64,000 nucleotides of DNA from Streptomyces sp. NBC_01445 (GCF_035918235.1 NZ_CP109485.1:2046001-2110000), one strand, 5' to 3'. Positions 45,499 through 55,792 are shown, numbered from the stretch's first letter. The notes: generated by a model from the sequence alone, not told the origin. A program made the numbers and translations.

Positions 45499-45819
45499 TC
45501 AGCCGGTGAACATCTCCGCCTCGCGGCCCATCACCGCGATCCGGCGGCCCTTCATGTCACCCACCTGGGCCACCGCGTCCGCCCACTCCGGGCTCGCGAG
45601 GGCCTTCTTCAGAGCTTCCGGGGAATCGAAGCTGAGCACGGAGATGCCGTCCCAGCCCTCGGAGCGCGGCTCCAGAGCCTGGTCGATCTCGGTGTGCCGC
45701 CAGGCGCGCAGCCCGGGCAACCGGTAGGTCAGCTCCGCGTGGTCGCCGCGCCACCAGTCGATGAACCGCTCGTGGGTCCACTCCGGCGGACGGGCGGCCA
45801 ACAGGACGAGGTTGTACAT
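45499..45819 (-). CDS. EthD-domain protein (dimeric alpha/beta barrel)
   Basis: The 106-residue product fits the EthD/DABB family: YNLVLLAARPPEWTHERFID, then WWRGDHAELTYRLPGLRAWR, and a later strand with GWDGISVLSFDSPEALKKAL. EthD-type proteins include helpers of cytochrome P450 ether degradation, lyases and decarboxylases that act on unstable intermediates. It lies between two NTF2-like genes and the ligase gene in one operon. The function in the pathway is open. Confidence 0.8.
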   Translation of the reverse strand: MYNLVLLAARPPEWTHERFIDWWRGDHAELTYRLPGLRAWRHTEIDQALEPRSEGWDGISVLSFDSPEALKKALASPEWADAVAQVGDMKGRRIAVMGREAEMFTG

Positions 45820-45873
45820 GAGTTGCCTCCGAAAATGGTCCCTTGTGTGGTCCCGTACGTAGTCCTGTACAGG

Positions 45874-46266
45874 TCAGTCGAAGCGGATCTCGGACGACCG
45901 CCCGATCAGCAGCCGCTGCAGCCGACCGCCATCGTCCACCCGCCCGGCCGCGACGAAGGTCGCCTCTGGAACGCCCGCGCGCCGCACCTCGCCGAGGAAC
46001 AGCTCGTCCTGGCCCAGGGTGGTCGCGGACAGCCGGTGGTGGGTGCGGGTGCCGCGCTCGCGCTGTTCGAGATAGCCGACCAGAGCGGCCCGGTCACCTG
46101 CGAAGTCGCTCGCTTTCCCGTCACCGGTGGAGAACAGGATGGAGAGCGTGAAGTCGTCGCTGATCAGGTCGAGGATCCGGTTCGGCTCATCGGTGTCGAG
46201 GATCTCGAACCAGGCGGTGAGGAAAGGCGCGGAGGCCGTGTCGGTGGACGTGGTGGTGTCGCTCAT
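45874..46266 (-). CDS. NTF2-like (SnoaL-type) protein
   Basis: The 130-residue product has an N-terminal Thr/Ser tail and an NTF2-like cone fold (FLTAWFEILDTDEPNRILDL, ISDDFTLSILFSTGDGK; strands THHRLSATTLGQDELFLGEV). Family members include ketosteroid isomerase, dehydratases, hydrolases and SnoaL cyclases. It overlaps the partner NTF2-like gene by ATGA, suggesting a heteromeric pair. No catalytic residues can be assigned with certainty. Confidence 0.78.
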   Translation of the reverse strand: MSDTTTSTDTASAPFLTAWFEILDTDEPNRILDLISDDFTLSILFSTGDGKASDFAGDRAALVGYLEQRERGTRTHHRLSATTLGQDELFLGEVRRAGVPEATFVAAGRVDDGGRLQRLLIGRSSEIRFD

Positions 46267-46628
46267 GACTGCTCCGGAAACTCGATGAGGTCGTAGGTCG
46301 TGGTGAAGTACGACTGGTAGCGCGCCATCTGTCCGTCCGGTGTGATCACGGCGGCGGAGAGGAAGGATCCGACGGCCTTGCCGGACTCGGTGACCACTCC
46401 GTACACGGTCTCCAGGTCGCCGTCGGAGCTGTGCCGGAGGATCTCGTGCGTCCGCTCGACGGCGTTGCGGCCGGAGATGTAGGCCGCGAAGTCGTCCTTG
46501 GACCAGCCGGTCTCCTCACGGCCAGGAAGGGCGATGCGAAAGCGGAAGTCCGGTGCGAGGAGTTCGACAGCCGTCTCGGGACGGTCGCTGTCCATCCGTG
46601 CCATATAGGCGCGCAACACACTGGCCAT
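46263..46628 (-). CDS. NTF2-like (SnoaL-type) protein, partner
   Basis: The 121-residue product has the NTF2 fold: SVLRAYMARMDSDRPETAVE, LLAPDFRFRIALPGRE and strands ending in RYQSYFTTTYDL. It is coupled to the next NTF2-like gene and is preceded by the binding-protein gene. Paired small NTF2 proteins can form alpha-beta heterodimeric hydratases or isomerases in steroid and terpenoid pathways; here this is inference from gene order. Confidence 0.8.
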   Translation of the reverse strand: MASVLRAYMARMDSDRPETAVELLAPDFRFRIALPGREETGWSKDDFAAYISGRNAVERTHEILRHSSDGDLETVYGVVTESGKAVGSFLSAAVITPDGQMARYQSYFTTTYDLIEFPEQS

Positions 46629-46695
46629 GGGGTGGTCCTCTCACTGTTGGTCACTATGGGTCACTGCCGGGACGGGTGCCGGCGGCGGACGGATG

Positions 46696-47889
46696 TCAGT
46701 CGCGGGTCGGCGGGGTGAAGAAGTCGCCCTGCGACTCCCAGCGTCCGTTCCTGACGAGGACCTTCTGTACGTCGCGGGTGCCGAGGTGGTTGTCCGGGGA
46801 GAAGTTCAGGACCGGTCCGACCCCGGTGTCGACCGCTTTGGCTTTCTCGTACGCGGCGGTCAGGGCCTCGGAGGTGACCGGACCGTCGATGGTCTTGGCG
46901 ATCTCAACGAAGGCCTTGGCGGCTTCCCAGCCCCACAAGGTGATGAAGTCGGCCGGCTGCCCCTTCTCGTACTTCGCCATCGCCGTACGGAACTCCTCGA
47001 CCGCGGGGTCGTCGTCGTTCGGCGACTTGACCAGCTGCACCGCCCTGACCCCTTCGGCCGCCTTGCCCGCCAGCGTGAGCGTGGACTGGGCGGCCACCGG
47101 CGCGTATCCGTACACGGGCGTGGACAGGCCCTGCAGCTTCGCCTCCTTGAGGTACGAGGCGGCCTCGGCGGACGCGAGGATCAACACGACCGCGTCGGGC
47201 TTCTCGGCCTTCACCTTGCTGATGACCGGGCTGTAGTCGGAGGTCTGGAACTTGACCTTGAGCCGTTTCACACGGACCGACGGGTCGGCCTTGCGGGCGG
47301 CGGGGCCGATCTCCTTCGCGACGTTCACAAAGGCGGCCGGGTCGCTGTGCACGACCAGCACCTTCTTCGCTCCGTCACGCGCCACCCAGTCCCCTAGCGC
47401 GGCCGCCTGATCCTCGTAGAGGGTCTGCAGACCGAACAGTCCGTCCCTGGCCGGCCGGTACCACGTCGCGTCCCCGCCCAGCGGGTTCAGCACCGGCACC
47501 TTCTTCTGGTCCAGGACGAAGGGGAACGTGGCCTGAGACTGGGCCGTGCCGTTGGCCGCGACGATCGCCACGACTCCGTCCTGGTCCACGAGCCGGCGGG
47601 CCACCTGCACGGTCTGCTGCGGATCGAAGGCACTGTCCTTGACGACCCAGTCGATCTTGCGGCCGTTGATCCCGCCGCGGGCGTTGACGGACTTGAAATA
47701 CGCGTCGGCACCCGCCCGTTCAGGGATGCCGAAGGATGCGAGGGCACCGGTGAGCGGGTACCAGGCACCGATCTTGATGACCTTGTCGTCCCCTGCCGCC
47801 GAGGGGTTCTTGGTGCCGCAGGCGCTGGCCACCACGGCGAGCATGGCGGCGAGTGCGGCGATGAGCGCGCGTGTCGTGCGGCGTCGCAT
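46696..47889 (-). CDS. Branched-chain amino acid-type (LivK) ABC substrate-binding lipoprotein
   Basis: The 397-residue product has a lipoprotein signal with lipobox VASAC (Cys24) and a type I periplasmic-binding domain (KIGAWYPLTGALASFGIPER; VNARGGINGRKIDWVVKDSA). LivK-like proteins bind amino acids, short acids, aromatic compounds or amides. No Liv permease or ATPase gene is in the window, so it must share a transporter or act as a sensor. The ATG with GGAGGGG five bases ahead is preferred over an upstream TTG. It is the first gene of a six-gene operon. Confidence 0.9.
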   Translation of the reverse strand: MRRRTTRALIAALAAMLAVVASACGTKNPSAAGDDKVIKIGAWYPLTGALASFGIPERAGADAYFKSVNARGGINGRKIDWVVKDSAFDPQQTVQVARRLVDQDGVVAIVAANGTAQSQATFPFVLDQKKVPVLNPLGGDATWYRPARDGLFGLQTLYEDQAAALGDWVARDGAKKVLVVHSDPAAFVNVAKEIGPAARKADPSVRVKRLKVKFQTSDYSPVISKVKAEKPDAVVLILASAEAASYLKEAKLQGLSTPVYGYAPVAAQSTLTLAGKAAEGVRAVQLVKSPNDDDPAVEEFRTAMAKYEKGQPADFITLWGWEAAKAFVEIAKTIDGPVTSEALTAAYEKAKAVDTGVGPVLNFSPDNHLGTRDVQKVLVRNGRWESQGDFFTPPTRD

Positions 47890-47908
47890 GACCCCTCCAG
47901 GAATCAAC

Positions 47909-47965
47909 CTGAGTTCAGTTCAATTCACACGTCGGATCTTAATCCTGAGGAAACACGCCTGGCAA
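47909..47965 (-). promoter_or_regulatory. Promoter and operator of the LivK-ligase operon
   Basis: On the minus strand, -35 TTGCCA (47965-47960) and -10 TTAAGA (47942-47937) are separated by exactly 17 bases. Directly downstream, over the expected start site, lies CTGAGTTCAGTTCAATTCAC (47909-47928, plus-strand text). It contains the TTCAGTTCA core found at three other promoters nearby. Confidence 0.7.
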
Positions 47966-48023
47966 TGGCTGGTTACGTACGCGATCACCGCGTATGCGCG
48001 GCGGGGCACCGCCGGGACAGTAC

Positions 48024-48059
48024 TGCGGCCCCCTGACGGACATCCGTCGGGGGGCCGCA
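48024..48059 (-). terminator. Hairpin terminator of the tetR gene
   Basis: 17-base arms (TGCGGCCCCCTGACGGA, 48024-48040, and 48043-48059) pair with a single G-U wobble and a two-base loop, 24 bases beyond the regulator stop codon. Confidence 0.85.
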
Positions 48060-48082
48060 CGATCGCGGGAGCGCTCAGTGCG

Positions 48083-48703
48083 TCAGGCGGCGACCATCCG
48101 CACGCAGGCGCCCTCGATCAGCTCGCTGATCTCAGAAAGCGGCGTGGCTCCGGACGGCCGGTACCAGCGCCACACGCTGACGATCAGACCGAGCACGCCC
48201 GCGCCCAGCAACTGCGCGTCCCGCAGCGGGAACGCGCCCTGGGACATGCCCTTCACCAGCAGGTTCGTCCAGTCCCGCTCGACGACCTGGACGAGCTGGC
48301 GCGCCGCGACGCGCTCGGCCTCCTCGCGCTTGGACCTGCGCGAACCCGAGAGCAGATCCATGTGGTTCTGCAGGATGCGCATCTGCAGGACCTCGTGCGG
48401 GGAGACGTCGTACGCCGCCCGGACCGCGGCGCGCAGCGCCTCGACGGGGTCCTCGGTGTCCTTGGTGGCCGCCACGAACCGGTCGTGGGAGCGCTCCAGT
48501 TCGAGCCGCATGATGGTGAGCAGGCAGTGCGTCTTCGACTCGAAGTAGTGGTAGAGGGCGGTCTGTCCGATGCCGACCCGCTCCGCCACGGTGGACCACT
48601 TGGTGGCCTCGAAGCCGGCTTCGCCGAAGCAGTCCACCGCGGCCGTGAGAATGGCCGCGCGCTTGGACCTCGGTCCGGCCTCCGGTTCAACGATCCTTGT
48701 CAT
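48083..48703 (-). CDS. TetR-family regulator, probable controller of the acyl-CoA regulon
   Basis: The 206-residue product has the HTH region RAAILTAAVDCFGEAGFEAT followed by KWSTVAERVGIGQTALYHYF and ESK. The C-terminal domain (VLQMRILQNHMDLLSG; LLGAGVLGLIVSVWRWYRPS) resembles KstR2/FadR-type acyl-CoA sensing regulators. The ATG at 48703 has GGAGAGGGAG upstream; a longer frame to 48832 would run through the promoter. Its own promoter contains the operator shared with three neighbouring transcription units, making it the prime candidate repressor of that set. Confidence 0.87.
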   Translation of the reverse strand: MTRIVEPEAGPRSKRAAILTAAVDCFGEAGFEATKWSTVAERVGIGQTALYHYFESKTHCLLTIMRLELERSHDRFVAATKDTEDPVEALRAAVRAAYDVSPHEVLQMRILQNHMDLLSGSRRSKREEAERVAARQLVQVVERDWTNLLVKGMSQGAFPLRDAQLLGAGVLGLIVSVWRWYRPSGATPLSEISELIEGACVRMVAA

Positions 48704-48744
48704 GCTCCCTCTCCTGGCCGTCACCCACCGTGTCCGTACCCGAG

Positions 48745-48773
48745 AGTAAACCCAAGTTGAACTCAGTTGCCAA
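48745..48773 (-). promoter_or_regulatory. tetR promoter with operator in the spacer
   Basis: On the minus strand, TTGGCA (48773-48768), a 17-base spacer and TTTACT (48750-48745) form a sigma-70-type promoter. The spacer contains CTGAGTTCA, the same nine bases as in the LivK operon operator, so binding would block polymerase. This indicates autorepression. Confidence 0.65.
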
Positions 48774-48783
48774 CCGGATCCGG

Positions 48784-49932
48784 TCAGAGACGTTCGAGCA
48801 CGGTGGCGTTCGCCATGCCGCCGCCTTCGCACATCGTCTGCAGACCGTAGCGTCCGCCGGTCCTGCGCAGCTGGTGGACGAGTGTGGTCATGAGCCGGGC
48901 GCCCGTGGCGCCGAGCGGATGACCGAGCGCTATCGCCCCGCCGAACGCGTTGACCTGCTCGTGAGCGGCGCCGATCTCCTTCTGCCAGGCGAGGACGACG
49001 GAGGCGAACGCCTCATTGATCTCGACCAGGTCGATGTCGTCGATCGCCAGCCCCGCCCTGTCGAGGGCCTTTTCCGTGGCGGGGATCGGGCCGGTCAGCA
49101 TATGGATCGGGTCGGAGCCGACCACGGCCGTGGCGTGTACGCGGGCCAGCGGGATCAGGCCGTGGCGGCGTACCGCCTCCTCGGAGGCGATCAGCAGGGC
49201 GGCGGCGCCGTCGGAGATCTGGCTGGAGACGGCGGCGGTCAGCCGGCCGTCCTCCGTCAGGGTCTTCAGGCCTGCCATCTTCTCCAGGGTGGTGTCGACG
49301 CGTGGGCCCTCGTCGGCGCTCAGTCCGAATGCCGGGGTGATCTCGTCGTCGAAGTCGCCGGCCGCCTGGGAAGCGAGGGCCCGCTGGTGGCTGGCGAGCG
49401 CGAACCGTTCCATGTCCTCGCGGGTGACGCCCCACTTCTCGGCGATCAGCTCGGCACCGCGGAACTGCGAGACCTCCTGGTCCCCGAAGTGCTCGCGCCA
49501 TCCCTCGCCCGCGAACGGGCTGCCCATACCGGCCTGTTCTCCGACGACCATCGGGCTGGCGATGGGCACCAGGCTCATCACCTCCACCCCCCCGGCGACC
49601 ACCAGGTCGGCGGCGCCGGACCCGACCGCCTGCGCGGCGAAGTGCACGGCCTGCTGGGAGGAGCCGCACTGCCGGTCGATGGTGGTCCCGGGCACATGCT
49701 GGGGCAGGCCCGCCGACAGCCAGGCGGTGCGGGCGATGTTCCCGGTCTGGGCGCCGATCTGGCTGACGCACCCGAAGTACACGTCGTCGACCGCGCCCGG
49801 GTCGACGCCTGCGCGCTCGAGGAGCGCACGCAGCACATGCGCGCCGAGGTCCGCGGGGTGCACGCCGCTGAGCGTGCCCTTGCGGCGGCCGACCGGGGTG
49901 CGGACGGCTCCGACGATGAATGCTTCCGACAC
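48784..49932 (-). CDS. Acetyl-CoA acetyltransferase (thiolase)
   Basis: The 382-residue thiolase has nucleophile C89 in TIDRQCGSSQQAVHFAAQ, the His loop GGAIALGHPLGATGARL and the second Cys in MCEGGGMANATV. All catalytic residues of degradative thiolases are present. It cleaves 3-oxoacyl-CoA to acetyl-CoA and a shortened acyl-CoA. The GTG start follows AGGGAG by seven bases. It is the last gene of the ten-gene beta-oxidation-like operon. Confidence 0.92.
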   Translation of the reverse strand: MSEAFIVGAVRTPVGRRKGTLSGVHPADLGAHVLRALLERAGVDPGAVDDVYFGCVSQIGAQTGNIARTAWLSAGLPQHVPGTTIDRQCGSSQQAVHFAAQAVGSGAADLVVAGGVEVMSLVPIASPMVVGEQAGMGSPFAGEGWREHFGDQEVSQFRGAELIAEKWGVTREDMERFALASHQRALASQAAGDFDDEITPAFGLSADEGPRVDTTLEKMAGLKTLTEDGRLTAAVSSQISDGAAALLIASEEAVRRHGLIPLARVHATAVVGSDPIHMLTGPIPATEKALDRAGLAIDDIDLVEINEAFASVVLAWQKEIGAAHEQVNAFGGAIALGHPLGATGARLMTTLVHQLRRTGGRYGLQTMCEGGGMANATVLERL

Positions 49933-49967
49933 TGTGGGCTCCCTCTGATACGGGTACGGGTACGGGT

Positions 49968-50762
49968 TCAGCGGTTGGGGGTGATGCCGGTGAAGTCCGG
50001 CGCCCGCTTGCCGAGGAATGCGGCGACGCCTTCGCGGCCCGCGTCGGACGTGGCCGCGGCGGCGAGCGCGCGGGACTCGCGGTCGAGGTGTGGGTCGAGG
50101 TCCGAGGTCAGACCGGCGGCGACGAGCCGCCGGGTGACGCCGAAGGCTGCGGTGGGGCCGTCGCGCAGGGCCTCGGCAGTCCGCGCGGCCTCGGCTGCCA
50201 GCTGGTCCGCAGCCACGACCCGGCTCACGAGTCCGAGCGAGGCGGCTTCCGCCGCGGGGAGCCGCCGGTTCGTCAGCAGCAGGTCCAGGGCGCGCTTGGG
50301 CCCGATGAGGCGGGGCAGCGTCCAGCTCACTCCGGCGTCCGGTGCGTAGCCGATGCCGGTGTAGGCAGCGGTGAACGTGGCGTTGTCAGCGGCGAGGGTC
50401 ACGTCGGCGCCCGCGGCCAGGCCGATGCCCGCGCCCGCGACGGCTCCCTGGACGGCGGCCACCATGGGCGCGTCGAGCACGGCGAACACACGCAGCGCAT
50501 CGTGGAGTGCGCCGGTGACCGCGCCGAGGTGCTCCTCCAGCACCTCGCCGGAGAGCGGGGCGAATTCCCTGAGGTCGCCGCCGACGCAGAAGGACTTTCC
50601 CTCTCCGGTGAGCAGTACGACCCGGACGGCGGCGCGTTCGCAGGCGTGAGCCGCGTCGAGCAGGCCGCGGGCCGTGTCCAGGTCGATGGCGTTGCCGGCC
50701 TGGGGGCGGCGCAGGGTGACGCGGGCGAGGCCGTCGTCCTGTATCTCTACGCCGACACTCAT
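49968..50762 (-). CDS. Enoyl-CoA hydratase/isomerase, PaaG-like
   Basis: The 264-residue crotonase-fold protein has the oxyanion motif KSFCVGGDLREFAP and GAVAGAGIGLAAGADVTLAA. In place of the usual catalytic Glu it has YAPDAGVSWTLPRLIG, where Asp occupies the position used by PaaG-type isomerases. It may hydrate or isomerise a double bond in an acyl-CoA. It overlaps the SDR gene by ATGA. Confidence 0.88.
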   Translation of the reverse strand: MSVGVEIQDDGLARVTLRRPQAGNAIDLDTARGLLDAAHACERAAVRVVLLTGEGKSFCVGGDLREFAPLSGEVLEEHLGAVTGALHDALRVFAVLDAPMVAAVQGAVAGAGIGLAAGADVTLAADNATFTAAYTGIGYAPDAGVSWTLPRLIGPKRALDLLLTNRRLPAAEAASLGLVSRVVAADQLAAEAARTAEALRDGPTAAFGVTRRLVAAGLTSDLDPHLDRESRALAAAATSDAGREGVAAFLGKRAPDFTGITPNR

Positions 50763-51538
50763 CGCGCGGTCCATCCGCCGTCGACGGTCAGGACCTGCCC
50801 GGTGCAGTACGAGGACGCGTCCGAGGCCAGGAACAGCAGGGCGCCGTCGAGTTCGTGGCCGTCGCCGCCGCGCCGCAGCAGGGTATTGCGATCGACCCAG
50901 CGGCTGGAGCGCTCGTCCCCGAAGAGGTCCTCGGTCATCTCCGTACGGAACCAGCCGGGGGCGAGGGCGTTGACCCGTGTTCCGTCACGACCCCACTGGC
51001 CGGCCAACTCCCGTGTCAGGCCGATGAGTCCGGCCTTGGACGCCGAGTAGCTCGCGCCGCCGAGGGGCGCGGCGGAGACCAGGCCGAGGATGGAGGAGAC
51101 GTTGATGATGCTCCTGCCGCCCGTGCCTTCTCCGGCCGGTGCCTCGGCGGTGAGCCGGGCGAGGTGGAAGGGCGCGGTGAGGTTGACACCGAGGACGTCG
51201 GCGAAGGCGTCCGGGGTCTCGTCCTGTGCGCGCGTCTCGCCGGAGGTGGCCGCATTGTTGACCAGGACGTCGATGCGGCCGGTGGTGGTCAGCGCCGTGT
51301 CCACCAGCCTCGCACGGTCCGCCTCGACGGAGACGTCGCAGGCCACGGGGTGGATGCGCGCGTCGGAGTCGGCGAGTTCCTTCAGCCGGTCGATGCGGCG
51401 GGCGGCGGCGAAGACGGTGGCGCCCGCCTGTGCGAGGACGGTCGCGAACCGTGCGCCGAGTCCCGCGGAGGCGCCGGTGACGACGGCCGTCCGGCCCTCC
51501 AGGGAGAACAGTTCGGCTGCGGTCGGTGGCGCGTTCAC
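50759..51538 (-). CDS. Short-chain dehydrogenase/reductase
   Basis: The 259-residue classical SDR has TGASAGLGARFATVLAQAG at the cofactor site, NNAATSGETRAQ, the catalytic Ser in INVSSILG and YSASKAGLIGL, ending QVLTVDGGWTAR. The GTG start overlaps the preceding SDR (GTGA). It probably oxidises a hydroxyacyl-CoA or alcohol intermediate. Two consecutive SDRs imply two different oxidation steps. Confidence 0.88.
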   Translation of the reverse strand: MNAPPTAAELFSLEGRTAVVTGASAGLGARFATVLAQAGATVFAAARRIDRLKELADSDARIHPVACDVSVEADRARLVDTALTTTGRIDVLVNNAATSGETRAQDETPDAFADVLGVNLTAPFHLARLTAEAPAGEGTGGRSIINVSSILGLVSAAPLGGASYSASKAGLIGLTRELAGQWGRDGTRVNALAPGWFRTEMTEDLFGDERSSRWVDRNTLLRRGGDGHELDGALLFLASDASSYCTGQVLTVDGGWTAR

Positions 51539-52307
51539 TCGTCCACCCCGATGGGCAGGGCGGTGGCGCCACCGTCGAGGACCAGGGTCTGGCCGGTCAT
51601 CCAGGAGGAGGCGTCGGACGCGAGGAAGAGAGCCGCGTTCGCCACGTCCTCCACCGTGCCGAGGCGCCGCATCGGCAGCTTGGCGGTGAGGATGGGTTCG
51701 CGAACTTCCCATACGGCACGGGCCAGTTCGGTCTTGATGAGGCCGGGTGCGATGGCGTTGACCCGGGCCCGCGGGCCGAGTTCGTAGGCCAGCTGCCGGG
51801 TCATGTGGAGCATGGCGGCCTTGGTGGCGTTGTAGTAGCCGATGTGCGGGTCGACGATCAGGCCGCCCACGGAGGCGATGTTGACGACCGCTCCCCCGTG
51901 CTCGGCCATCCAAGCGCGCCAGGCACAGCGGGTCCAGGCGATCATTCCGTACTGGTTGACGCGGACGGTCTTCTCCGCGCGCGGCAGGTCCAGGTCGAGG
52001 AGGTCGCCGTGGTACGGGTTGGTCGCCGCGTTGTTGACGAGGATGTCGAGCCGGCCGAAGCGGGCCATGGTCTCCTCGACGCAGGCCTCGGCCTGGTCGG
52101 GTTCGCCCGCGTTGGCGACCACCGTGTGCAGGTCGCCGTCGCCCTTGACACGCAGCAACTCCTCGCGCGCCTCGGCGAGTCCGGCGGCCTTGCGGGCGGC
52201 GATCACCACGTGGGCGCCGGCCGCCCGGTAGGCGGTGGCGATGCCGAGGCCGATGCCACGGGATCCGCCGGTGATGACGGCCACCTTGCCGTCGAGGGTG
52301 TTGGCGC

Positions 52308-52311
<4 letters not shown>
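51535..52311 (-). CDS. Short-chain dehydrogenase/reductase
   Basis: The 258-residue classical SDR has TGGSRGIGLGIATAYRAAG, NNAATNPYHGDLLDLDL, Ser in VNIASVGGL, and YYNATKAAMLHMT with catalytic Tyr/Lys. The NPYxGxLLDLD text is shared with SDRs that accompany ACAD10/11-type modules. The GTG start overlaps the dehydrogenase stop. It likely interconverts oxo and hydroxy acyl-CoA in the kinase-dependent branch. Confidence 0.88.
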
Positions 52312-53549
<1,238 letters not shown>

Positions 53550-53586
53550 GATTGCTCCTGTACGGGGGTGGGGCGGCCGGTCCGGG

Positions 53587-54561
53587 TCAGCCGAGGATGT
53601 CGAGCGCGGTGCGGATCATCGCGGCGATGGTGGGCGGCAGCCGTTCCTGGTCCGGGTCGTGGTGCTTGCCCTCGCGGTGCCGGCGCAGGTTGTGGCCCAT
53701 GATCGCGGCCATCTTCATGCGGCCCAGGGCCCGGAACCAGTCCATGTCGGGAAGCCCGGGGCCCCCGTCGCCGTACGCGTCGAGGAGTTCGGCCTCGGCG
53801 GGCAGGCCGGGCACGGCGCGCCCCAGCTGCGGGAAGTTGCGGTGGTCGGCGAAGAGCAGGAACCAGCCGAGGTCGATGCGCGGGTCGCCGACGCTCCAGA
53901 TCTCCCAGTCGACGACCGCCACCGCCCGCTCGCCGACGCACAGCACGTTGCCGAGCCGGAAGTCGCCGTGCAGGAGGACCGGCGGGAGGCCGTCGGGCAC
54001 GTCGTCGGCGAGGCGCTTCAACAACTCCTGTCCACCTGGGCGCAGTTCTGCGGGGACGGCGTGCAGGGTGCGGCTCCAGCGCTCCAGCTCACCGACTGCG
54101 TCAAGTGGTTGGGGCGCGTCGAGACCGGGCGTGCGGATGTCGGTGGCGTGCAGCCGCCGCAGCACGGAGGCGATCTCCAGCATCCGCGCCCGCGCAAGTT
54201 CGGCGGACAGCTCCGGCTCGTCGAGTACGGGCTCGACGGCCTCGCCGGCGGCGAAGTCCATGGCGAACCAGGCGGGTCGGCTCTCGTCGACGGCGGCGAC
54301 ACCCGGTACTGGCACGCCAGATCCGGCGAGTGCACCCAACACCCGTGCCTGGCGCAGGACATCGTTGCGCCCGACGGGCCGCTGTCCGGGTGGCACCGCC
54401 TTGACGACGTACTTCGTGTCACCTACGGCGACGGAGTACGTCAGCCCGGAGTGGCCGCCCGGCAGCGTCCTCAACTCGCCGATGGATGCCCCCGGATGCC
54501 TGCGCGCCAGCTGGTCAGCGACCCGTACGGCCAGCTCCGCCAACTGCGTCGCCGTGCTCAT
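53587..54561 (-). CDS. APH-family phosphotransferase, ACAD10/11 kinase (LvaA) type
   Basis: The 324-residue APH-fold kinase has an N-lobe LPGGHSGLTYSVAVGDTKYV, catalytic loop VLLHGDFRLGNVLCVGE and metal Asp in VAVVDWEIWSVGDPRIDLGW. Relative to its paralogue at 40.9 kb the catalytic loop has Gly for Asp before the conserved Asn (RLGN, not RLDN). Overlap with the upstream dehydrogenase gene (ATGA) and closeness to the ACAD11-like gene indicate acyl-CoA hydroxyl phosphorylation. Confidence 0.86.
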   Translation of the reverse strand: MSTATQLAELAVRVADQLARRHPGASIGELRTLPGGHSGLTYSVAVGDTKYVVKAVPPGQRPVGRNDVLRQARVLGALAGSGVPVPGVAAVDESRPAWFAMDFAAGEAVEPVLDEPELSAELARARMLEIASVLRRLHATDIRTPGLDAPQPLDAVGELERWSRTLHAVPAELRPGGQELLKRLADDVPDGLPPVLLHGDFRLGNVLCVGERAVAVVDWEIWSVGDPRIDLGWFLLFADHRNFPQLGRAVPGLPAEAELLDAYGDGGPGLPDMDWFRALGRMKMAAIMGHNLRRHREGKHHDPDQERLPPTIAAMIRTALDILG

Positions 54562-55760
54562 CGGACCGGCTCCTTGGGCAGGCCGAGCACGCGCTCGGCG
54601 AGGATGTTGTGCTGGATCTCGTCGGTGCCGCCCGCGATGCTGTAGCCGGGCGCGCCCAGCAGATGCTCGGTCCAGGCGTACGTGCCCCACTCCCCCGTGT
54701 CCGCCACGAGGCTCGGCCCGAGCAGCTCCGTCACCAGATCGCTGGTGCGCCGCATCGTCTCGGTCGCGTACAGCTTGCCGACCGAGGCCTCCGCGCCGGG
54801 CTCGCGCCCTGCGACGAGGGCGCCGGTGATGCGCAGGCCGATGAGGCGTTGCACGAGGGCACGGACGTAGAGGTCGGTGGCCTGCTGCTGTTCGGCGCCG
54901 GTGAGCGGTCGGGGGAGATTTCGGGCCAGTTCAAGTGCACGGTCGGCGTTGTCCAGGCCGAGGTTGCCGGAGTCCAGGCGCTCGGCGGCCAGCACGCTGA
55001 GCGTGACCCGCCAGCCCTCGCCGACCGGTCCGAGCCGGTCGGTGTCGGGCACGACGACGCCGTCGAGATAGACCTCGTTGAAGCTGGCTCCGCCGGTCAT
55101 CTGCTGGATGGGGCGGACCGTCACGCCGGGCGCGTCCATGCGGACCAGGAAGACGGTGATGCCCGCGTGTTTGCGGACGTCCGGGTCGGTGCGGCAGACC
55201 GCGACACCCCACGTCGCCACCCGGGCCCCGGAAGTCCACACCTTGTGGCCGTCGAGGACCCAGTGGTCGTCGTCACGCACCGCCTTCGTGCGCACCGCGG
55301 CGAGGTCGGAGCCCGCCTCGGTCTCCGAGAAGAGCTGGCAGGCGAGTTCGTCGGTACGCAGCATGGGCCGCAGCCAGCGCGCCTTCTGCTCCTCGGTGCC
55401 CCAGATGCCGATCGCGGAGGCGACGAGCTGCTGGGTCACCGGGAAGATCTCGGTGCGGTGCGGCACGTCGAATGCCGCTTCTTCGGAACGGTAGAGCTGC
55501 TCGTAGTACGCCGGCAGGTCGCGCCCCCCGTACGCCGCCTGCCAGTTGAGCGCGCCCCACCCCAGGTCGTAGCGGGTTCGTTCCCACTTCTGGGTGCGGG
55601 CGGTGTGCTCGCGCTCCTGCTCCTCGGTCCAGTTCTCGAACACGGCGACCGAGTCGGAGCCGCTGCCCCACGCGCCGTCGGCGGCGCGCGGCCTGGCGAC
55701 CGTGGCGAGCCAGTGCCGGGCCTCGGCGCGGAACTCCTCGGGTTCCGGGATGCCGCTCAT
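54558..55760 (-). CDS. Acyl-CoA dehydrogenase (FadE type)
   Basis: The 400-residue ACAD has QLFSETEAGSDLAAVRTKAV in the FAD/substrate region, QQMTGGASFNEVYLDGVVVP in the middle, and YSIAGGTDEIQHNILAERVL, a typical FadE ending that differs from the ACAD11 group. It likely forms the alpha,beta double bond in a bulky acyl-CoA. The ATG at 55760 has GGAGG six bases upstream. It is preceded by the Ltp-type thiolase gene. Confidence 0.9.
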   Translation of the reverse strand: MSGIPEPEEFRAEARHWLATVARPRAADGAWGSGSDSVAVFENWTEEQEREHTARTQKWERTRYDLGWGALNWQAAYGGRDLPAYYEQLYRSEEAAFDVPHRTEIFPVTQQLVASAIGIWGTEEQKARWLRPMLRTDELACQLFSETEAGSDLAAVRTKAVRDDDHWVLDGHKVWTSGARVATWGVAVCRTDPDVRKHAGITVFLVRMDAPGVTVRPIQQMTGGASFNEVYLDGVVVPDTDRLGPVGEGWRVTLSVLAAERLDSGNLGLDNADRALELARNLPRPLTGAEQQQATDLYVRALVQRLIGLRITGALVAGREPGAEASVGKLYATETMRRTSDLVTELLGPSLVADTGEWGTYAWTEHLLGAPGYSIAGGTDEIQHNILAERVLGLPKEPVR

Positions 55761-55792
55761 CTCTTCCTCCACCTTGAATGTCAGTGGGGCAC

